From: Plumapathes pennacea
Taxonomy: Eukaryota > Cnidaria > Anthozoa > Antipatharia > Myriopathidae
DNA length: 64,000 bases
Reading direction: 5' to 3'
Assembly (NCBI GenBank): GCA_964036295.1
Contig: OZ038469.1
Coordinates: forward strand, 7,890,067 to 7,954,066
The first letter of the stretch is position 1; each line of letters begins with the position of its first letter. Positions 1 to 11,175 of the stretch are shown in pieces. The notes under the pieces are model-generated. The model was not told the DNA's origin, did not search any database, and was given only the letters and a program-made list of their open reading frames with translations. A program made the translations under genes and the position numbers.

Positions 1-318
1 CTAACAATGGAACATTTTTACAGGGTAAAATCAATTGATCAGCAAGACAGAACCTATGAACCCTTTTGGTGACCCTGTCCATGTCATTCTATCTGTTGAT
101 GAATTGCATACAATACCTTGAATAGGTGTGGATGTTCGCGGCTGAAATACTGAGCGTGCCAATTCTTCCTCACTGTCACCTGAAAGTAGTTTATACTAGT
201 TTGAAACAATATTATCTCTCATCTGTCACAATATACTTTGCTTTCAGGGCATAATAGGCAATGTCATATGATTTTTCTAAACTATAAGTATACAAACAAA
301 GTGTGTATCTTGACTTAC

Positions 319-2060
319 CGACTATAACAGGTTGTTGTTGTTGTTGTTGTTGTTGTTGCTGTTGTTGTTGTTCTGGTGCAGCATCTGCAAACAAGGAAGT
401 TCAGTAGTTGGTAATATTAATCTGGGGGTCTAGGTAATTGGATCATATTTGGTTGAAATGGTTTGGCTGAGGTTAACTGTGTACATAACCTATGGCTAAG
501 TATGAAATAATAATTCAATGTTGTTGAATATTAGAGTTACACACTTCAATGATATGGAGGAGTTTATTTGAGCACTGAGCAGTAAGTATTATACAGTAGA
601 ACCTCTCCTTGCGATGAAGCGACCACCATTCGAATTCTCTAAGTGGTCTGAGCTATGACTGTAAGTGATATATATACAATAAAATATATCTATATATTTA
701 CCATCATCAATAGTTAAGGGCTCATCTGCCTGTTCAGGTGTGGCATCTGTTTGAAGAATTGAAAGTATATTAGTTCCACAGTACAAACAGCTGAGACAAA
801 TAGTAGCATAATACTTGTGTGTGTTTTATCTATCTTCGACATAGACGGAACTAATTTACTAAAGCAACCTCCAAGAGAAACCTTAACTGGTGTACATATC
901 AATCTGACACGAACACTCAATAGCATGTCGAGCTTTCTTGAAGAAAAAAAGCATTCTCACTTCCTTGGCCATGCCCAGCAGCCGGTCTTTCCTGCCTTCT
1001 TTCTTCGTCGCCCGCTTCTCTTCTCCTTTCTTGTCTTTGCTCTTCGTCGCTTTCATCGGGATCTGTGGAAACAGTAAAATAAAACTTGCATCAGATAAAC
1101 ATATAATTAAGATAAAGTATTTAAAAACATCTCGCGATCGCGCCCGGGCTGCATTGGGATACTATAAATCGTCGAGGACCATCTGACGCATGCGCTTTAG
1201 ATTGAAAATGCTGACCACAAGAGTCAAAACCACAGGCGGCGGTTTTTGTTATTGCGCAACTCAGAATTACAGTATGTAAAAGAAATGTAAAGTGACTGTT
1301 ACGAAGAATCATTTTGATAAAGATGCTTTAACGTTATTATGATTTAATATGCCCAAACATTTCCTCACAAATCGCAGACATTTTTCTGATTTATATCGAA
1401 CTGAGGCGTTAAAATAAATAAATGTGTCTTGGCGTAAAGATGCGGTCTTGGCGTTTACTTTAACAATAAAACAAAACCAACCTTGCAACTGGATTTTCAT
1501 GTATATTTTGTTTCTGTTTCTAAAAGCATTCCTTAAGCTTGCCCCGCAAACCACGCTGGTAACTGGTAGGGCCAGGGTGAGCACGTGGGTGGAGCCAACG
1601 GTTCTATAAAACCTCAGACTAGAAATCAAGGAGAAGAACATACGGTACTACTTTAGTTGGTATTAATGTCCAAATTCATAACCCTCGCCCTGGCTTCACA
1701 GCTTGCTTGCAGCGTCGATTACGTATAGAGCAGATATCTCACAACTTTTGGACACCTAGGGTATGTAATATACTAATGTTATATATATGATCTGACTTAC
1801 TTTGCCAATGGGGCATTGGCTAGTTGGGTGAAGGAATTCACCAGTAGCTCTCGGATGTGCTCCGCCGTGTTGTTATTTCCAAACTCGAGCTCTTTGATCC
1901 TTCCACAGCTCTCGAGCTGTCTTACCGCTCCTGGCCGCGGGACCCTCTCGCCGTCTTCCCGCCTCAGGAGAATGAAAGTCCGCTTTATTGTTCGCGAGCG
2001 CGTTGGGCCAGGCTGACCTCTTCTTGCTGCCGTTTCATTACCATTCTCCTCTGCAGACAT
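319..2060 (-). CDS. 5' part of a multi-exon gene: HECT-type N-terminal-like exon plus acidic and polyglutamine exons
   Basis: Function not established. The first exon (2060 down to 1801) starts with ATG and encodes about 86 residues with the order IKRTFILLRREDGERVPRPG, a 'cysteine-glycine' step and FGNNNTAEHIRELLVNSF, ending at an AAA|GTAAGT donor. It resembles the N-terminal domain preceding HECT-like ligase domains in some fish and cnidarian G2E3-like proteins (recollection, weak). Downstream exons supported by splice signals are 1062-961 (DPDESDEEQRQERR...), 746-702 (DATPEQADEPLTIDD) and 384-319 (DAAPEQ, 13 Gln, PVIV). These three all have phase 1-1 borders, so each could be skipped without shifting frame. 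The first exon ends in phase 2, so an exon is probably missing between 1801 and 1062. The gene continues off the left edge. Confidence 0.5.
331..372. repeat. Trinucleotide repeat (TTG/CAA) encoding polyglutamine
   Basis: About 14 nearly perfect triplets. On the minus strand it is in frame within the 384-319 exon and encodes the glutamine run, so length changes would alter the protein without frameshift. Confidence 0.85.
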
Positions 2061-2314
2061 TATAATAGGAACTAGTTAAAACTGATTAAAACGCAGATAC
2101 CGATGACTTCTCGTTCAACGACAAACAATTTATGCGCCGGATTTGACAGGAAGTGTCCGCGTTCATAAGGCCTCTTACTATTGGTCGACCTAAACAAACA
2201 AAGCAACGTAAAGTATCACCTTCTCTTTAAATTTCCTGTTATTAGAATATCGCACGCGCTTTTTATGAGTCTTTCGTTCTAATAGTGTCTAAGTTGATTG
2301 AGCTGCTTAAAAAA
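2061..2314. promoter_or_regulatory. Shared upstream region of two divergent genes
   Basis: The 254 bp between the start codons of the minus-strand acidic/polyQ gene and the plus-strand Merlin-type gene have no obvious ORF. A head-to-head arrangement this close could act as a bidirectional promoter. This rests on spacing only; I see no decisive TATA box or initiator. Confidence 0.3.
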
Positions 2315-3610
2315 ATGGATTTGACGGAAGTTTCACGTTTAGCCAACGGTCCAACTTTACGGTTGATTAACTGGTTGCAGGCCCGAAACCTTTTGGCAGA
2401 CCCATTGCTGTGCATTCCATGTGACAGGAATATGACTCTAACAAGGAGGAACGCAGGACATATAGATGGATATCAATGGTACACAAACAGTTTGCCTCAA
2501 GTAGTACTGAAAATTTTGAGTCCTGAAATCCCGACTAAGTATTATCCTTGTTGCAGGAGATGCACCGGATGCCGCTGTAAAAAATCATTACGGACCGGAA
2601 GTTTTTTCAATGAGTTCCCACGAACTTCGCTGGGAAAACTGCTCCTCGCGATATACCTTTGGAGTATGCGCTCACTGCGTAGGACTGCGGCCACAATGTT
2701 GTCCTTGACCAAGAACAGTGTTGGTGATGTCTACGCTCTGCTAAGACACTACTGTGGCAGAGACCTGGAAGATAGGCCAGTAGTTCCATTTGGCGGACGA
2801 ACATTTGTTGTGAAATGTGACGAAAGTCAATTCAAGCACAATTCAAAGGTAAACCGATAGCATGTCGAAGTATTATTGTGATTGTTCCGGTTGACTTAGT
2901 TCTATGTAAAACATGATTTGTGTTTGCTATACTATTTTCAAATAGTCTAAGCAAATCTAAGTCTATATTCACGCAAAAAAGAATTGTATCGTACTCAGAG
3001 AGATCAAAGATGCTCGGCAAATGTTTACTTTTCTGAGGCAGATTCACGTGTTATTTATAATCCAAAATATGCTTAAAGCTGTCCATTTACATTCTTACGC
3101 CTTTTAATTTTTTTTTTTTTTGTTTGTTTTTTTTGTTTTTTGTTTTTACGATTCCAGTACCAGAGAGGACGACGGGCACGGAATGGCCGTTGGGTTTTTG
3201 GAGTGATATGCACTGAGCATACTCCATGCCGGGGCTATTACCAAGTGGTGGAAAGGAGGGACAGACAAACCTTGTCTGCAATTCTACAACGAGTTCTTCT
3301 GCCCGGCTCGGAAGTGCACACGGACGACTGGGGTGCCTACAGAAACCTCGAACTTCAGGTACCCAACGTACAAGTGCATCAAACTGTCATTCATCAACAC
3401 AATTTCGTGGACCCAGCGACAGGCATCCACACGCAAGAGGTCGAGTCAGCGTGGAGTAGACTAAAGTACCATATTAAAAGGGAGCGAGGTGTTAGGGCCG
3501 CCGACCTTCAGGATTTTCTGAACGAGAACATGTGGAGAGATTGGAGAGGCCTTAACAATGATTTTGACAACATTTTAGTAATTATTTCTCATTATTATCC
3601 CCTTGTTTAG
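2315..3610 (+). CDS. Merlin-type (ISXO2/IS1595 superfamily) DDE transposase, two exons, intact
   Basis: Exons are 2315-2848 and 3158-3610 and join in phase 0 (donor AAAG|GTAAAC, acceptor ATTCCAG|TAC), giving 328 residues, within the usual Merlin range of about 300. The start is the first ATG; the same frame is open slightly upstream without ATG. Residues 33-36 (CIPC) plus the later CCRRCTGC cluster form the N-terminal zinc ribbon, followed by the family-typical 'GSFF' and 'IYLWSM' block. The DDE signature reads D169 (VVKCDESQF), D234 (HTDDWGAY) and E274 (QEVESAWSRLK), with VHQTVIHQHNFVDPATG between them. No stop or frameshift is present. The enzyme would cut and join DNA of Merlin elements in the nucleus. 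I found no convincing terminal inverted repeats, so it may be a domesticated copy or an element with lost ends. Confidence 0.85.
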
Positions 3611-4500
3611 TATGACTCACGAAGAGCCTGCAATATTACAATTCTACCCTTTCAGCTTATTTTGGCGCCAACAACAAATCAACGAATATTGTTGAAGTAC
3701 CAGTTCACGCTGTAATGATTGAAATCCCTCCCAGTAAATATTTGTGATTAAATCCAATCGGATTAAACTATTTAGGCCCAGTACACAGTACGTAATTAGT
3801 TAAAAAGACCTTCCTTTCTTTTACGATTCGTCTTTTCTTAATATAAAAGATCGTGCACTCATTGTCAACTGACGGACTGCAAGTTTTCGTTTTACAGCGT
3901 AAAATTTTAAATGCGGCATATTTCGGCCAAACTGTATGTATTACAAGAAACACATATTCTGTATATTACTTTTTCAAGATTGACTGTACATATATGTATT
4001 TGTTAGGTATTAAAAGGTTTGATATTGATTGACTTCACTGTTTAATTTAGGGAGATGCGATGTTCCATAAGTTGTGACCACGAGAGTAAAGCCCTGGCCA
4101 AACGAGGTGCAAGTTTCAAACCAATCAACTTGCACCTACTCGCATCGACTTGGAATGACTTGAAACGAATTAGAAGATGCTCTAATTTTCATGCATGTCT
4201 ACGAAAAATTTTTGACCTAAAACAGCAAAGAGCGCGTTAGCAAACGCACTGGTCTAAACCGAAAATATAAAAAGTAAAAGGTCCACTCATTAAGTTCAAG
4301 CTCAAGCGAAATATCTGACTCTGATTCTAACTAAAATACGTTAAAAAGATAAAGTTTTTTACAAAACTTGCAAGAACGTGCATCGACTTACGTCTCGCTT
4401 GGCTTCTCTTTTTCAAGTCGATGCAAGGTTACTGTCATATCGAACTTGCGTCGACTAGCGTCTCCCCCTCCCCCCGCATGCGTAAAGTAACCCACTTTCA
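3611..4500. other. Non-coding stretch, no supported gene
   Basis: AT-rich sequence downstream of the Merlin-type gene. Around 4120-4450 the word CATCGACTT and its relatives recur, with GCAAGT words near them. This suggests a degraded short interspersed repeat, but no complete inverted termini could be defined. Confidence 0.4.
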
Positions 4501-4531
4501 AATGTCGAACTGAAATTCATCATTAAGCCCT

Positions 4532-5098
4532 TCACTCCCAATAGTGATCCACTACGATTTTATCCTTCAGTTTCCCAACAGAAACATATGACACAGTAGG
4601 GAGAACGTCTCGTAAACAGGACAGGACGTGTTTCCAAAACTCACTGGATATCGTACAGGAGAAGAGTAAATGCTCGATGGAATCGGCTTCATCTTGACAG
4701 AAAGCACATTTTGGTGATTCTACTATGCCAAGACGGAATAATTTAAGATTTAGAATTTTATACTGGAATTCTCTTATTTTAGATTTTAGGGTTGTTTGAA
4801 AGGCTAATAAATACACTTTATTCTAGTCTATGGATATGTTTGGGTACTTGGTCATTAATTTCTGTTTGGCAGCGGAAGGAATATGTTTTTTCTTCAAGAA
4901 GAGCTGGTATATTTGTTTGGAGGAAACGTCAAGAATTGGTACCGATTTATCCTCTATCCTAATAGGTGGAACATTAGGGATTGGTTCAATTTCTAATGCC
5001 ATAGTGGAGTTTCTAATACCTGAACGCCATTTTGTTGGAATAGAGTTTACAATCCTCATAATCAAGAAGTTTTGTTCAGGGCTTAAGAACGAATGCAC
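4532..5098 (-). pseudogene. C-terminal fragment of a LINE (non-LTR) reverse transcriptase, zf-RVT region
   Basis: Reading 5098 down to 4532 gives about 190 residues in one frame interrupted by a single TAG at 4825-4823. The distal half has the reverse-transcriptase zinc-binding pattern: KSKIREFQYKILNLK, then CAFCQDEADSIEHLLFSC, then FW. This is the conserved C-terminal tail of L1/Tx1/Jockey-type LINEs. The upstream half (SPEQNFLIMRIVNSIPTKW) fits the linker between the RT core and the zinc-binding segment. The RT core and endonuclease are absent, as expected of a 5'-truncated dead insertion. The TAG probably derives from TGG. Confidence 0.75.
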
Positions 5099-5227
5099 AG
5101 TAGGGAGAACTTGCCTTTTGATACCTTGATAAGATGCAAGCCGATTAAACTATCAACTCTCACTACATCCCTGTTGGTATTTATTCATTTTTGTTCTTGT
5201 CTTATACGAAAGGTTGTTGCAGTAGTA

Positions 5228-5260
5228 AATCTGCTCAGTACGAGAGGAACCGCAGATTCG
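5228..5260 (+). pseudogene. Short 28S rRNA-derived segment covering the sarcin-ricin loop
   Basis: The window contains AGTACGAGAGGAACC within CTGCTCAGTACGAGAGG..., the near-universal sarcin-ricin loop of large-subunit rRNA. Similarity stops after about 33 bases (the next bases are ATTCGAGCGTGGAGACTG), so it is a fragment. It lies at the edge of the dispersed repeat family that surrounds the larger 28S pseudogene, on the opposite strand. Confidence 0.7.
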
Positions 5261-5310
5261 AGCGTGGAGACTGTTGGATTTTACACACCCCGAGGAAGCG
5301 AAAATTTAAT

Positions 5311-5491
5311 AAATTTCCACTGGTTTGCCGTGGTGTGGACTCTTATTTACCACGATTTACGTCATCACATGGTCAAAATGTTGTGGACTCACGAGGCGCT
5401 TTGCCGAGTGAGTCCACAACAAATTTTGACCTTGTGATGGCGTAAATCGTGGTAAATAAGAGTCCACACCACGGCAAACCAGTGGAAATTT
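5311..5491. repeat. Foldback element with about 80-bp inverted arms
   Basis: AAATTTCCACTGG... at the left is matched by ...CCAGTGGAAATTT at the right, and the complementarity continues almost to the centre (GACTCACGAGGCGC / GCCGAGTGAGTC). The RNA or single strand would form one long hairpin with a very small loop. This is typical of a foldback MITE. Confidence 0.85.
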
Positions 5492-5579
5492 GTTTTTTAC
5501 CACAACATTTAGAAATATACAGGAAACTTTTGTTGTATTTCGCTGCAAAACATGACACGCTGGCGTCACATCGTTGTCT

Positions 5580-5726
5580 GGGCCCGGTTGTTCAAAGAAT
5601 GGATAGCGCTATCCACAGGATAAATCTTTATCCTCTCGACTGAATTAAGCTTAATGGTTAATTCTATCCACTGGATAGCGACTTATCCGGCGAATAGCGC
5701 TATACACTCTTTGAACAACCGGGCCC
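5580..5726. mobile_element. MITE with GGGCCCGGTTGTTCAAAG termini
   Basis: The left end GGGCCCGGTTGTTCAAAGA and the right end TCTTTGAACAACCGGGCCC are exact inverted partners, and similarity extends inward through ATAGCGCTAT words. At 147 bp without coding capacity it is a small non-autonomous DNA transposon. No target-site duplication is clear. Confidence 0.8.
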
Positions 5727-5794
5727 TGATCTCCATTTACCACGGTTAATCGACCAATCAGAGAGCGAGAAACTAGTGTGAAACTAGTAAAAAC

Positions 5795-6445
5795 TAAGAT
5801 TTGCGCACTTTCGCTTCAACTCCGATTTCCCCAATTTTTTATTAGACCCCAGGATATGGAATCCCTTTATGGTCTTTATTCATTTTTGATTTTGTCTGAT
5901 CAAGCGAGAAAGTTTGAGAAACTAAGGATTTCGCACTCTTGGTTGAATCCCCGATTCCGCACTTTAGCCCCTAGATATGAAATCCCTCGAGGGTATTAAT
6001 TCATTTTTGTTCTTGTCTTTAAAATCGAGTAAGTTTGAGAAACTAAGTATTCTGCCTTTTGTTTGAACTCCAGTTCCGCACTCTCAACTTAACCCCGAGA
6101 TACGAATTAAACCCGAAGAACTTAGATAAAGAACAGATTCTGCACTCTTGATTCAACCGCGGAATCAGAAATCCTTCAATGGTCTTTATTTAGCTTTGCA
6201 CTTGTCCGACAAGCCGAGGAAGTCTGAGAAACTAAGAATATCGCACTCTCGTTTGAACCTCCAATTCTGCTCGACTCAGCTCCGAGGAATGAAAAGCCAA
6301 GGTAGTTTGATAAACTACAAATTCCGCATACCCCCGACAATTTCCGCTCTCTTGATTCAAGCACGAGATATGAAGTCCTTGTTGGTGTTTATTCATTTTT
6401 GTTCTTGTTTTTTTTTTTTTCGCAAATCTTTCCAGAATGTCACAA
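5795..6445. repeat. Dispersed repeat family, left block (flanks the 28S pseudogene)
   Basis: Built of short recurring phrases: 'GAGAAACTAAG', 'TTTGAACYCC', 'TTCCGCACTCT', 'GAGATATGAAATCCC', and 'TTCATTTTTGTTCTTG' (5172, 6000, 6385). The same phrases recur in the same order at 7480-8045, so the 28S fragment is bracketed by two copies. Not coding. Confidence 0.6.
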
Positions 6446-6756
6446 ACCAAGGAAGATTCCCTTTCAATAGGCGGCCCGCGATTGAGCACTTTAAAACGGA
6501 GTTTCCCTATCTCTTAGGATCGACTAACCCATGTCCAACTGCTGTTCACATGGAACCTTTCTCCACTTCGGTCTTCAAAGCTCTCATTTAAATATTTGCT
6601 ACTACCACCAAGATCTGCAGTAGAGGCCGTTTCACCCAGGCTCACGCCAAAGGCTGCGTCACGACCCCCACGCCCTCCTACTCGTCAGGGCTTCGCCTTT
6701 GCCCTGACGGCAGAGTATAGGTGCGACGCTTGAGCGCCATCCATTTTCAGGGCTAG

Positions 6757-6790
<34 letters not shown>

Positions 6791-7372
6791 ACGGATTCCG
6801 ACTTCCATGGCCACCGTCCTGCTGTCTATAGCAACCAACACCTTTTGTGGGGTCTGATGAGCGTCGACTTTGGCACCTTAACTCTGCGTTCGGTTCATCC
6901 CGCATCGCCAGTTCTGCTTACCAAAAATGGCCCACTAGAAACTCGCATTCAACGTCCGGCTTCAATTGAGCAAGTCGGACTTCTTACCAATTTAAAGTTT
7001 GAGAATAGGTTAAGGTTGTTTTAACCCTAAGACCTCTAATCATTCGCTTTACCTGATAAAACTGCACTGAGCTCCTGCTATCCTGATGGAAACTTCGGAG
7101 GGAACCAGCTACTAGACAGTTCGATTAGTCTTTCGCCCCTATACCCAAATTTGACGATCGATTTGCACGTCAGAATCGCTACGAGCCTCCACCAGAGTTT
7201 CCTCTGGCTTCACCCTATTCAGGCATAGTTCACCATCTTTCGGGTCCCAGCAAATGTGCTCTTACTCAAACCTTCCTAAGAGTAGAATAGGTCGGTCGAT
7301 GATGCGCTACCCCGGTAAGGGGAGGTTCTCACCTCGACGGCCGAAGCCGCCTTCAACATTGGAGACTTTTGA
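6446..7372 (-). pseudogene. 28S rRNA pseudogene fragment, about 925 bp, antisense
   Basis: Reading the minus strand from 7372 downward gives recognisable large-subunit rRNA: CCGAAAGATGGTGAACTATG, GTGGAGGCTCGTAGCGATTC, GACGTGCAAATCGATCGTC, GGGGCGAAAGACTAATCGA, then GATCTTGGTGGTAGTAGC near the end. It spans an internal region of 28S only, and departs from conserved positions (for example CCATCAGGATAGC for CCCTCAGGATAGC), so it is not functional. On the minus strand a run of about 14 A (plus-strand T near 6408-6421) lies roughly 30 bases beyond its end, consistent with reverse transcription of a truncated rRNA by a LINE. That origin is inference. Confidence 0.85.
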
Positions 7373-7379
7373 AAACAAT

Positions 7380-8045
7380 TTATGAGTGAAAATTGTATTT
7401 TTTGACGCTAGTCGATCAGAATCGGGCGTTGAGACTGATGGATTTTACACTTGCCCGAAAAGCCGATGAAGTCCGATAAAATACTATGATTTGCGCACTT
7501 TTGTTTTAACTCCGATTTCCCCAACTTTTTTTTCGACCCCTAGATATGAAATCCCTATTATTAATTCATTTTTGTTCTTGTCTTAAAAATTGAGTAAGTT
7601 TGAGAAACTAAGTATTCTGCCTCTTGTTTGAATCCCAGTTCCGCACTCTCAACTCAACCTCGAGATATGAAACCCGAAGAAGTTGGATAAACTACATTAT
7701 TATTGTGCACTATTGATTAAACCCCGAAATCTGAAATCCCATGGTCTTTATCCAGTTTTGCACTTGTCCGAACGAGCCGAGGAAGTCTGAGAAGCTAAGA
7801 AGATCGCATTCTTGTTTGAATCCCCCAATTCTGCACTCTTGATCCATCCCCGAGCCATGAAATTTCCTGATTGAATTATATAGTTTTGTTCTGATAAACT
7901 GAGGAAGTTCGCGAAACTAAAATTTCCGAACTCTTGTTTTTGAACCCCGAATTCCGCGTGCATAAACAGAGTAAGTCTGAGTAAATATGGCCCCATTTGC
8001 ATGGAGAAAAGTTGTCCCACTTGAGACAACTTCACAGAGCATTTC
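7380..8045. repeat. Dispersed repeat family, right block
   Basis: Same phrase order as the block at 5795-6445: GATTTGCGCACTTTTG, CTCCGATTTCCCCAA, GAGTAAGTTTGAGAAACTAA, TTCCGCACTCTCAACT. Divergence between blocks is visible but modest. No gene supported. Confidence 0.6.
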
Positions 8046-8205
8046 ATGGAAAAATGGGTAAGCCTGGTCAACTGGCCCTCTCGGTTTGGAGACTGTAGTA
8101 TCACCCTATCTAATAAATCAATTAATCCTAGTTACAAAGATGGAATAAGTTATAAAGGGAAAAAAAGTTATTTTTTTGCAAAATATAACCACAGGTCAGC
8201 CCAAC

Positions 8206-8416
8206 TTAACTCTTTAACTCTCACGCTCAGAATCCAGATTCTCTCGACCTTTTCAGAAGATAATGTATGGGTGATGTTGAGAGAACTGATAGTTTAATCG
8301 GTTGTCATCTAAGCAAGGTGTTGAAAGCCAAGTTCTCCTTGCAGTATAATCTATCTATCGGGAGACATTAAAGGAGAAAATTGAAGTTTATCACTTTTTG
8401 GGAGTGAAAGGGTTAA
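8206..8416. mobile_element. Degraded piggyBac-type MITE, copy 1
   Basis: The right end GGGAGTGAAAGGG|TTAA matches that of the better copy at 40248-40452, and internal words (GCCAAGTTCTCC, GGAGAAAATTGAAGTT) are shared in the same order. The left end is eroded to TTAA followed by CTCTCACGCTCAG or a nearby TTAA. Confidence 0.65.
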
Positions 8417-8600
8417 TAAGATTCATGGTTTCCGATGTTGAAATTCACAATCACTTTGATCTCGGTTCCACGGGTTCCCGGATGTATCAAGGCCTGCACC
8501 ACAATAGCGTTCCCTGTGGAGATTCTGTGAGGTCGTCTGGTGAGTGTCATAAAGTTGTCATAAAACAATGAAGTCAGGAAACGTTGACGTATTACAACAT

Positions 8601-10789
8601 ATGCCAGAAAGCATACGGCAGTCTTGCGGATTCAACTCGTTCGGATTCAACATGGCCTCTGAAGATGTCTTTGACTACGTGGAATACGAACAGCAGAACA
8701 TCAAAGAGTTTGAGTGTGACATATGGTGAGTACATAGTTGCGTTTGAAATTCCAGAAAGCCTTCTCTTTTTCACCGTAACGGAAAATTGACAACACCGGC
8801 AACAATGAGAGGACACCAGATATTCGTTTGCGCGTATTTGCCAAAGTTTACCTTATATATATGTCAATGTAAAGTTTGCAGAGTGTATCCTATACCGAAG
8901 ATCAAGCAATTCGTGTCATTATACTGAGTTCTACTGCACATATTTACAGCAAAAAACCCATGATAGACGCACACATGTTAGCACCGTGTGGACACACGTT
9001 TTGTGGGGCCTGCGTAGGGGTTCTCAGAACACGCAACATGGAAACCTGCCAGACCTGCCGCGCACGTGTAGATGTCGTGTGCAAGAACCGTGTTGTGGAC
9101 AAAGTCCTCGGCACAATAAATGGAAAGTGCAAGGCGTGCTCGTCCGTGATTCCCCTAATAACTGCACCGGACCACGTCAGAAACTGTGACATGGTATCAG
9201 TCACATGTGGCCAGTGTTCAGCCGTGTTCCCTCGATGCGAGGAGGTCGCACACAAACTTGTGTGCGAGATGGCTTTGGTGTCCTGCGAGTGCGGCGAGAG
9301 CTTTCAGCGACGAAACCAAGCGATCCACAAAGATACAGTTTGTGGCTGTAAAGTGGTGATGTGCGTTTTTGGCTGTGGAGAGTCATTCAAAAGGTAAATA
9401 CTAAAAGTTAAATCATAAGTCTATTTGTTTACCAAGAAAAAGCGCTGAAATAGTAAACTTTCATTTTATCAGAGTATGATGTGGTCCAGCTTGATGTGTC
9501 ATCAGGTTCGGCTGTTAAGATTCCCGGTTTCCGATTTAGGATTTTACTCTGTATGATATATATTTCTTTCTGATTGCAGAAATGTGCTGCCTTCACACTC
9601 TATGCAGTGTAAGGCTGTAAAGATAAAATGTGAAGTAGAAGGTTGCCTGGCAGAGTTCAGAAGGGGCGAAAGCGAACTACACGCGGCGCAGACACTTGAC
9701 AGGCACGTCATTTTGCTGAAGGCAGCTCAGGACCGGGTTTTGTGGGGGAATCAGGAGGTATGAATATATTTCTGTTACGAACTAAGCAGGAAAAATTGTA
9801 GCCGTCTCTTTGCACTGAGTAGCGTAAATCGGCGAACTTTATGTTGGAGCCGTTCGCAATTGGTCTTTTGTCTTTACCTATTTATTAACTTTTATCTTGC
9901 GGTCGATTGATTACATACAAACAGCTGTCACTCAATCCAATTACAGTTCTCATAATTGACTAGTTCCGGTTCTGTTTGATCACAAATAATTATGCAAAGA
10001 TATGCAGCGAAACTTTACGCACAAACCTCTCATGTTCCGAATCCATTTTCTAGTAAAAGAATGCAGAAGCTATTACTTGAGCCAAATTGCATGCAATTTC
10101 TACACAATAAACGGACACCATCTTTTCAATACTTGCGAATCTTGAATTGTGTGTGCTTCTTTTGCCAACTACCCACAGGGAACGCTGGAAGTTAAAATCA
10201 AACCAACGCAACAGATTTGCCTGTTCACGTGGAAAATCCCGGCCGCCACCCACGATCCACCGGTCGCATCGCCAAAGTTTATGAAGTTCGGGCGTCAATG
10301 GCGCATCCAATTCACTAAGGATGGGGTGGGGGTCCAATATCTCCAAGCCCGTCAAAGTGTCGGTGCAATCCACCTCAAAATAATGTGAGTAATAAAACTA
10401 CAACTTGTTCCTAAAAAACCAACAAGCGACTACATTTGCGGCTCAGACGGAGAGCTAGCTTCAAATTCTTTCACGGCGTCCAACTTTCACACATCGACCC
10501 TAAGTCGATCCAAGTTATATGGCTATATTTTCTGACAAAGCGAGAAAGTAGTAGCTGCAGTGAATACAGTGGAAACATATCTCTTTTATGTAGTAAAGTT
10601 GCTTCCATATGTTTATCGTACAGGCTCACAGCGACTCTGCAAGATGGGAAAAAGATCGTGCACAAATCGCGCTCTCCCGTCAAGCTGCAAGAGAAAGAAT
10701 GTGCCTACTTTCCGCTCAGAGGGCTGCGTCTAGCAGAAGTTAAAGGCATTGCTGCAAAGCTGCAAGTCTTGCAAGCTAAACAGAAGTAG
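8601..10789 (+). CDS. RING finger plus TRAF-type zinc-finger protein, likely E3 ubiquitin ligase
   Basis: Five exons join in frame: 8601-8725, 8950-9393, 9580-9757, 10179-10384 and 10624-10789, giving 372 residues. Every junction has GT-AG signals and matching phase. The RING is split by intron 1 and restored by splicing: C39, C42, C55, H57, C60, C63, C75, C78 (C3HC4). Residues of about 98-215 hold repeated Cys/His clusters of the TRAF-type zinc-finger kind (KCKACSS, VTCGQCSAVF, VSCECGESF, VMCVFGCGESF). The C-terminal third (FTWKIPAA..., then a basic/leucine-rich end) is not clearly a MATH domain. Expected role: cytoplasmic ubiquitin ligase or signalling adaptor of the TRAF/RNF type. The start could instead be M18 (8652). 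No defects seen. Confidence 0.88.
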
Positions 10790-11175
10790 CAACCCCCCCC
10801 CCTCATAAAAAAAAAGAAAGAAAAAATACAGAATGCCCACACTTATTGGGAGAAGTGGTATTACTCCACTAAGTATCCACCGTTTTCTAGGGATTTTTTT
10901 TACTTGTATATATTTCTCACGTACGTTTACCAATTTTTTAGTCTATTTTGACTTGCTCGCATTGTACATTATTAATACCCAATAACTCAAACTGATTTGG
11001 AACTAGAAAAATTTTTAATTTAGATAGTCATGTATAGATTTTTATTGAAGTACTTGTTCATGTTCATTTATGGCGTGCAATTCGCTATGCTACATTGACG
11101 TTTTTGCATTGGCAGTATTAGTTTATTTTATATTATGCAATTCTTTTCACCGCCATGGCCGAGTAGTGACAAAGT

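Noticed and set aside
4519-4545. CCCTTCACTCCCAATAGTG at the LINE end looked like the piggyBac-type MITE terminus
   Set aside because: It is the 3' part of the LINE frame itself (…DHYWE stop); no partner terminus or TTAA pair exists.
10179-10789. C-terminal MATH (TRAF-C) domain in the RING-TRAF gene
   Set aside because: Only FTWKI resembles the start of a MATH domain; the remaining strands and length do not fit convincingly.
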